Below are positions 60,504 through 64,000 of a stretch of 64,000 bases of DNA, one piece after another; position 1 is the first letter of the stretch; every line of letters begins with the position of its first letter. The notes beneath the pieces are model-generated. The model had not been told where the DNA came from. It worked only from the letters and a program-made list of their open reading frames with translations, and searched no databases. This DNA comes from Streptomyces lincolnensis (lineage in GTDB: Bacteria; Actinomycetota; Actinomycetes; Streptomycetales; Streptomycetaceae). A program made the position numbers and the translations under genes. The DNA lies in contig NZ_CP016438.1 of assembly GCF_001685355.1 (NCBI RefSeq), positions 1,302,001 through 1,366,000 of the forward strand, given 5' to 3'.

Positions 60504-61613
60504 ATGATCTCCAGCGCGCGTCTCACGGCCCATGCCGACACCGCCGCCGCCCTCGCTCTCCTGAGCGACGGCGACCTCGCGGACCTCGTGGCCTCGGGGA
60601 CACCCTCCGCAACCGGTGTCGGCGGCCGGTGCGTGCTGGTGGAGGTGGACGGCACCCGCGTCTTCGTGAAGCAGGTGCCGCTCACCGATCGCGAACTGCT
60701 CCCGCACCACGTCCGCTCCACCGCGGACCTCTTCGGGGTGCCGCCGTTCTGCCACTACGGCATCGGCGCCGTCTGCGGCCCCGGCTTCGGCGCCTGGCGG
60801 GAGCTGGCCGTGCACGAGATGACGACCGACTGGGTGCTTTCCGGGCGCTGTTCCGGCTTCCCGCTCCTGCGTCACTGGCGTGTGCTGCCCCACGCACCGC
60901 GTCCCCTCCCCGACGAACTGGCGGACGTGGACGCGGCGATCGCGTACTGGGGCGCACGCCAGGTCGGCGACCACATCGAGGCGCTGCGCACGGCCTCCGC
61001 GAGCCTCACCCTGTTCTTGGAGTACGTCCCGCACACCCTGCACGACTGGTTCCACGCCCAGTTGCGCACGGACGACGCCGAGGCCGCGTGCGCTCTGGTG
61101 GAGGAGCAACTCGTGGAGGTCACCGACTTCCTGCACGGGCAGGGGCTCGTGCACTTCGACGCCCATTTCCGCAACGTCCTCACCGACGGCCGCCGGCTCC
61201 ACCTCGCCGACTACGGCCTCGCCGTCTCGGACCGCTTCCGGCTCACCGCCGAGGAGCGCGGCTTCCTCGACCGCCATCGCGGCTACGACCGGGCCTACGT
61301 CCGCTCGTACCTGGTGCACTGGCTCGTCGTGGACCTGTACGGATACGCGAGGGACGAACGCGAGGCCTTCGTCCGGGACTGCGCCGACGGGCGGCGGCCC
61401 GAGGGGATTCCCCGGGCCGCCGCCGATCTCATCGCACGGCACGCGCGCGTCGCCGCGACGCTGGGCGACTTCCACCGCCGCCTGGAGCGGCGGAGCAGGC
61501 ACACGCCGTACCCCTACGAGGAGTTGGACGGGCTCTCCGCCGACCCGGTGAGCGCCGGGTCCAGGACGATGTCCTCCGCGCGCGCCTCGACCGACGGCTC
61601 CTCCGGGAAGTGA
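60504..61613 (+). CDS. Atypical protein-kinase-like protein
   Basis: 369 residues from ATG 60504, 18 bases after the peptidase stop. A kinase fold without the usual signatures: TRVFVKQVPLTDREL (ATP-binding Lys), QGLVHFDAHFRNVLTDG (catalytic HFDAHFRN in place of HRDLKPEN), and LHLADYGLAVSDRF (DYG for DFG). These are seen in aminoglycoside- and choline-phosphotransferase-like and anti-phage or resistance kinases. Substrate unknown. Its last 100 bases overlap the convergent dppF end. Confidence 0.85.
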   Translation: MISSARLTAHADTAAALALLSDGDLADLVASGTPSATGVGGRCVLVEVDGTRVFVKQVPLTDRELLPHHVRSTADLFGVPPFCHYGIGAVCGPGFGAWRELAVHEMTTDWVLSGRCSGFPLLRHWRVLPHAPRPLPDELADVDAAIAYWGARQVGDHIEALRTASASLTLFLEYVPHTLHDWFHAQLRTDDAEAACALVEEQLVEVTDFLHGQGLVHFDAHFRNVLTDGRRLHLADYGLAVSDRFRLTAEERGFLDRHRGYDRAYVRSYLVHWLVVDLYGYARDEREAFVRDCADGRRPEGIPRAAADLIARHARVAATLGDFHRRLERRSRHTPYPYEELDGLSADPVSAGSRTMSSARASTDGSSGK

Positions 61614-62683
61614 CAGGCCGTCAAATGACCGTCAGGGTTCCCGGCGAGACGTACCAGCGGCGGTTCCTCGGCCGCGCACTTGGCCTGGGCCTTCCAGCAG
61701 CGGGTGCGGAAGCGGCAGCCCGAGGGCGGGTCGACCGGCGAGGGCACGTCCCCGGCCAGCCGGATGCGCTCACGCCGGCGGGTGCCGTCCGGGTCGGCCT
61801 CCGGTACGGCGGACAGCAGGGCGTGGGTGTAGGGGTGCCGCGGCCGGGTGTAGAGCGTCTGCCGGTCGGCGACCTCGACCACCTTCCCCAGGTACATCAC
61901 CGCGACGCGCTCGCAGAAGTGCCGTACGACGGCGAGGTCGTGGGCGATGAAGACGAACGCGATGCCGAACTCCCGCTGGAGGTCCTGGAGCAGGTTGACG
62001 ATCTGCGCCTGAATGGAGACGTCCAGCGCGGAGACGGGTTCGTCGGCCACGATGAGCTTGGGCCGCAGGGCGAGCGCGCGGGCGATGCCGATGCGCTGGC
62101 GCTGGCCGCCGGAGAACTCGTTCGGGTAGCGGTTGTAGTGCTCGGGGTTGAGGCCCACCGTCTCCAGCAGTTCCTGGACGCGCTTCTTATGGCCCTGGGA
62201 CGGGTTGATGCCGTTGAGCCGCATCGGTGTCTCGACGATGGTGCCGACCGTGTGCCGGGGGTTCAGCGAGCCGTACGGGTCCTGGAAGATCATCTGGAGG
62301 TTCCGGCGGGCCTCCTTCAGCCGTGCCTCGGGGGTGTGGGTGATGTCCTCGCCGTCGAACAGGACGGTGCCGGCGGTGGGTTCCAGCAGCCGGGTGACCA
62401 GCCGGCCGGTGGTCGACTTGCCGCAGCCGGACTCGCCGACCAGGCCCAGCGACCGGCCGGCCCCGACGCTGAAGTCGACGCCGTCGACGGCCCGTACGGC
62501 TCCGATCTGCCGCTGGAAGACGATGCCGTGCCGGATGGGGAAGTGCTTGGTGAGACCGCGGACCTCCAGCAGGTTCTCGCCGGCCGGGGGCCCGTCGGCG
62601 GGAACGGCGGTGTGTCCGGGAAGGGGCTGGGTGCTGCTCACGGCATGCTCCTGTTCGTCCGCCGCCGTCACCGGCGCCGTCAC
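61514..62683 (-). CDS. dppF: DppF-type peptide ABC transporter ATPase
   Basis: 389 residues from GTG 62683 that overlaps the dppD stop as GTGA. Walker A GESGCGKST, signature FSGGQRQRIGIARAL, Walker B LIVADEPVSALD, His switch VFIAHDLAVV; the C-terminal oligopeptide/nickel domain with CRFRTRCWKAQAKC, a Cys cluster that binds Fe-S in some homologues. Second ATPase of a dipeptide/oligopeptide importer. The 3' end overlaps the kinase gene by 100 bases tail-to-tail. Confidence 0.95.
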   Translation of the reverse strand: MTAPVTAADEQEHAVSSTQPLPGHTAVPADGPPAGENLLEVRGLTKHFPIRHGIVFQRQIGAVRAVDGVDFSVGAGRSLGLVGESGCGKSTTGRLVTRLLEPTAGTVLFDGEDITHTPEARLKEARRNLQMIFQDPYGSLNPRHTVGTIVETPMRLNGINPSQGHKKRVQELLETVGLNPEHYNRYPNEFSGGQRQRIGIARALALRPKLIVADEPVSALDVSIQAQIVNLLQDLQREFGIAFVFIAHDLAVVRHFCERVAVMYLGKVVEVADRQTLYTRPRHPYTHALLSAVPEADPDGTRRRERIRLAGDVPSPVDPPSGCRFRTRCWKAQAKCAAEEPPLVRLAGNPDGHLTACHFPEEPSVEARAEDIVLDPALTGSAESPSNSS

Positions 62684-63747
62684 TGGGCGGTCCTGCGGCC
62701 GCGGATCTCCTGCTTGGTCTCCGCGGTGAGATGGCAGGCCGCGATGTGCCGGTCGGTGCCCGCCACCGCCAGCAGTTCGGGCCGCTCCACCGCGCAGAGA
62801 CCGTCGGGCACCCAGCCCTTGAAGGTGCAGCGCGGGTGGAAGGCGCAGCCGCTCGGCAGGTCGATCAGGCTCGGCGGGGATCCGGCGATCGGGTTCAGCC
62901 GCCGGTCCACGTCCCCGGCGATGTGCGGCATCGACTCCAACAGGCCCCAGGTGTAGGGGTGTTCGGGCTGGGTGAGGACGTCCCGCACACTGCCGTACTC
63001 GATGCGGCGGCCGCCGTACATCACCAGGATGTCGTCGGCGATGTCGGCCACCACCCCGAGATCGTGGGTGATGAGGATGACGGCGGAGCCGAACTCCTCC
63101 TGGAGATCGCGGATCAGGTCCAGGATCTGCGCCTGGACGGTGACGTCGAGGGCCGTGGTGGGTTCGTCGGCGATGAGCAGTGCGGGGTCGCAGACCAGCG
63201 CCATGGCGATCATGGCGCGCTGCCGCATACCGCCGGAGAACTGGTGCGGATAGTCCTTCGCCCGGCGGTCGGGCTGCGGGATACCGACCCGTTTCAGCAT
63301 CTCCACGGCCCGGTCGCGGGCCTCCTTCCTGGAGACCTTGTGGTGCACCTGGTACGCCTCGGCGATCTGGGCGCCGACGGTGAAGTACGGGTGCAGGGCG
63401 GACAGCGGGTCCTGGAAGATCATGGAGACCGTCCGGCCGCGCAGCTCGCGCATGTCGTGCTCCGGGAGGGCGACAAGGTCCCGGCCCTCCAGCCGGATCT
63501 CGCCGGAGACCTGGGCGCGGGTGCCCTTGTGCAGGCCCAGCAGAGCCAGCGAGGTCACCGACTTCCCCGAACCGGACTCACCGACGATGCCGAGGGTGCG
63601 CCCCTTCTCCAAGGCGAAGGAGACGCCGTCGACGGACTTCACGATCCCGTCCTCGGTCGGGAAGTGCACCCGCAGATCGCGTACGTCGAGGAAGGGGGCG
63701 GACGCCGGGGCGACCTCCGCGGGGTGGGGAGATGTCTGGAGGGACAC
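62680..63747 (-). CDS. dppD: DppD-type peptide ABC transporter ATPase
   Basis: 355 residues from GTG 63747 with AAGGAAAG upstream. Walker A GESGSGKSVTS, FSGGMRQRAMIAMAL signature, LLIADEPTTALD Walker B and ILITHDLGVV; C-terminal motif SGCAFHPRCTFKGW. First ATPase of the importer. It follows the permease gene after 29 bases and pairs with DppF. Confidence 0.95.
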   Translation of the reverse strand: MSLQTSPHPAEVAPASAPFLDVRDLRVHFPTEDGIVKSVDGVSFALEKGRTLGIVGESGSGKSVTSLALLGLHKGTRAQVSGEIRLEGRDLVALPEHDMRELRGRTVSMIFQDPLSALHPYFTVGAQIAEAYQVHHKVSRKEARDRAVEMLKRVGIPQPDRRAKDYPHQFSGGMRQRAMIAMALVCDPALLIADEPTTALDVTVQAQILDLIRDLQEEFGSAVILITHDLGVVADIADDILVMYGGRRIEYGSVRDVLTQPEHPYTWGLLESMPHIAGDVDRRLNPIAGSPPSLIDLPSGCAFHPRCTFKGWVPDGLCAVERPELLAVAGTDRHIAACHLTAETKQEIRGRRTAQ

Positions 63748-63776
63748 GGGACTTTCCTTAGAGAACGAAACGGGCC

Positions 63777-64000
63777 TCAGGCGAGGCGGACACGGGGGTC
63801 GACCAGGCCGTAGACCACGTCGACGACCACGTTGGCCAGGACGACGAACGTGGCGGCGAAGAGAGTGGTGCCGAGGATCACCGGCAGATCGGAGTTCTGC
63901 ACCGAGTCCACCGCGAGCTTGCCGATGCCGTTGATGCCGAACACCGACTCGGTGATGACCGCGGAGCCGCCGATGAGGGAGCCGACGTCCATGCCGAAGA
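63777..64000 (-). CDS. dppB: Peptide ABC transporter permease (DppB-type), N-terminus outside window
   Basis: The last 74 codons. FGMDVGSLIGGSAVITESVF, GINGIGKLAVDSVQNSDLPV and LANVVVDVVYGLVDPRVRLA carry the binding-protein-dependent permease C-terminus, with the DPRVR ending of DppB types. Two membrane helices are visible. The stop is at 63777. The other permease and the binding protein should lie beyond the window. Confidence 0.9.
   Translation of the reverse strand, partial: FGMDVGSLIGGSAVITESVFGINGIGKLAVDSVQNSDLPVILGTTLFAATFVVLANVVVDVVYGLVDPRVRLA

Noticed and set aside
1..64000. tRNA, rRNA, riboswitch, CRISPR array or intact transposase
   Set aside because: None was recognised by eye. 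A covariance-model scan would be needed to exclude small RNAs and riboswitches.

Overview
The window is high-GC actinobacterial DNA, almost certainly a Streptomyces chromosome: GC-rich third positions, frequent GTG starts, AGGAGG-type ribosome sites, ATGA/GTGA stop-start overlaps, and families typical of that genus (SARP regulator, CGNR, XRE/MmyB-like, DUF1062, DUF6332, PQQ-tailed Ser/Thr kinase, alpha-lytic-type secreted protease, a vanRS/vanJ locus). No rRNA, tRNA, CRISPR array, plasmid origin or intact transposase was seen. The dense accessory content and many decayed genes point to a chromosome-arm or arm-proximal location (inference).

Layout. 1-5.3 kb: end of a secreted beta-propeller-like gene, then the K+-importing kdpFABC operon on the minus strand, led by an extra 27-residue membrane peptide coupled to kdpF; no kdpDE adjoins it. 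5.3-8.5 kb: a glycopeptide-resistance-type locus, vanJ divergent from vanRS, without vanH/A/X/K. 8.5-15.5 kb: envelope genes (DUF4232 lipoprotein, PQQ-Ser/Thr kinase, secreted proteins, NlpC/P60 hydrolase, ATP-grasp ligase). 16-19 kb: GH51 arabinofuranosidase plus its LacI regulator. 20-23.3 kb: DUF1062 protein and a four-gene overlapping ABC-exporter operon with a winged-helix regulator and two operators. 23.3-29.4 kb: a decay zone (GPP34 and MDR-dehydrogenase relics), a Cmx/CmrA-like exporter divergent from an XRE regulator, an ABC-F relic with a possible leader peptide, an intact ABC-F protein and a CGNR regulator.

29.5-36.7 kb: methyltransferase/HxlR divergent pair, SDR-NmrA redox operon behind a doubly palindromic promoter, GNAT, alpha/beta hydrolase, cupin, and an AhpD-like gene and TetR gene both broken. 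36.7-42.6 kb: MocR/PdxR-type regulator divergent from an EamA exporter, a streptogrisin-like protease preceded by direct repeats and a CebR-box-like palindrome, and ThuA plus Gfo/Idh/MocA genes. 42.6-47.3 kb: a carboxylate module (CitMHS carrier, CaiB CoA-transferase, HpcH/CitE-type CoA-lyase, LysR regulator) that could import, CoA-activate and cleave a di- or tricarboxylate.

47.3-57.8 kb: a mycothiol-DinB-like protein, small proteins, a MarR regulator divergent from a DHA2 drug exporter carrying an in-frame amber codon, an mmpL-histidine kinase-NarL regulator operon divergent from a SARP gene with a MITE-like element between them, and a TetR regulator divergent from an F420-type nitroreductase with three operator copies. 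57.8-64 kb: geranylgeranyl-reductase-family flavoprotein, M20 peptidase, atypical kinase, and the dppB(partial)-dppD-dppF end of a peptide importer.

Themes: many antibiotic-export or antibiotic-protection genes (vanJ, Cmx-like, two ABC-F, DHA2, MMPL, drug-type ABC) each beside its own regulator, and at least seven broken genes. Family names come from reading motifs by eye; no database search was run.
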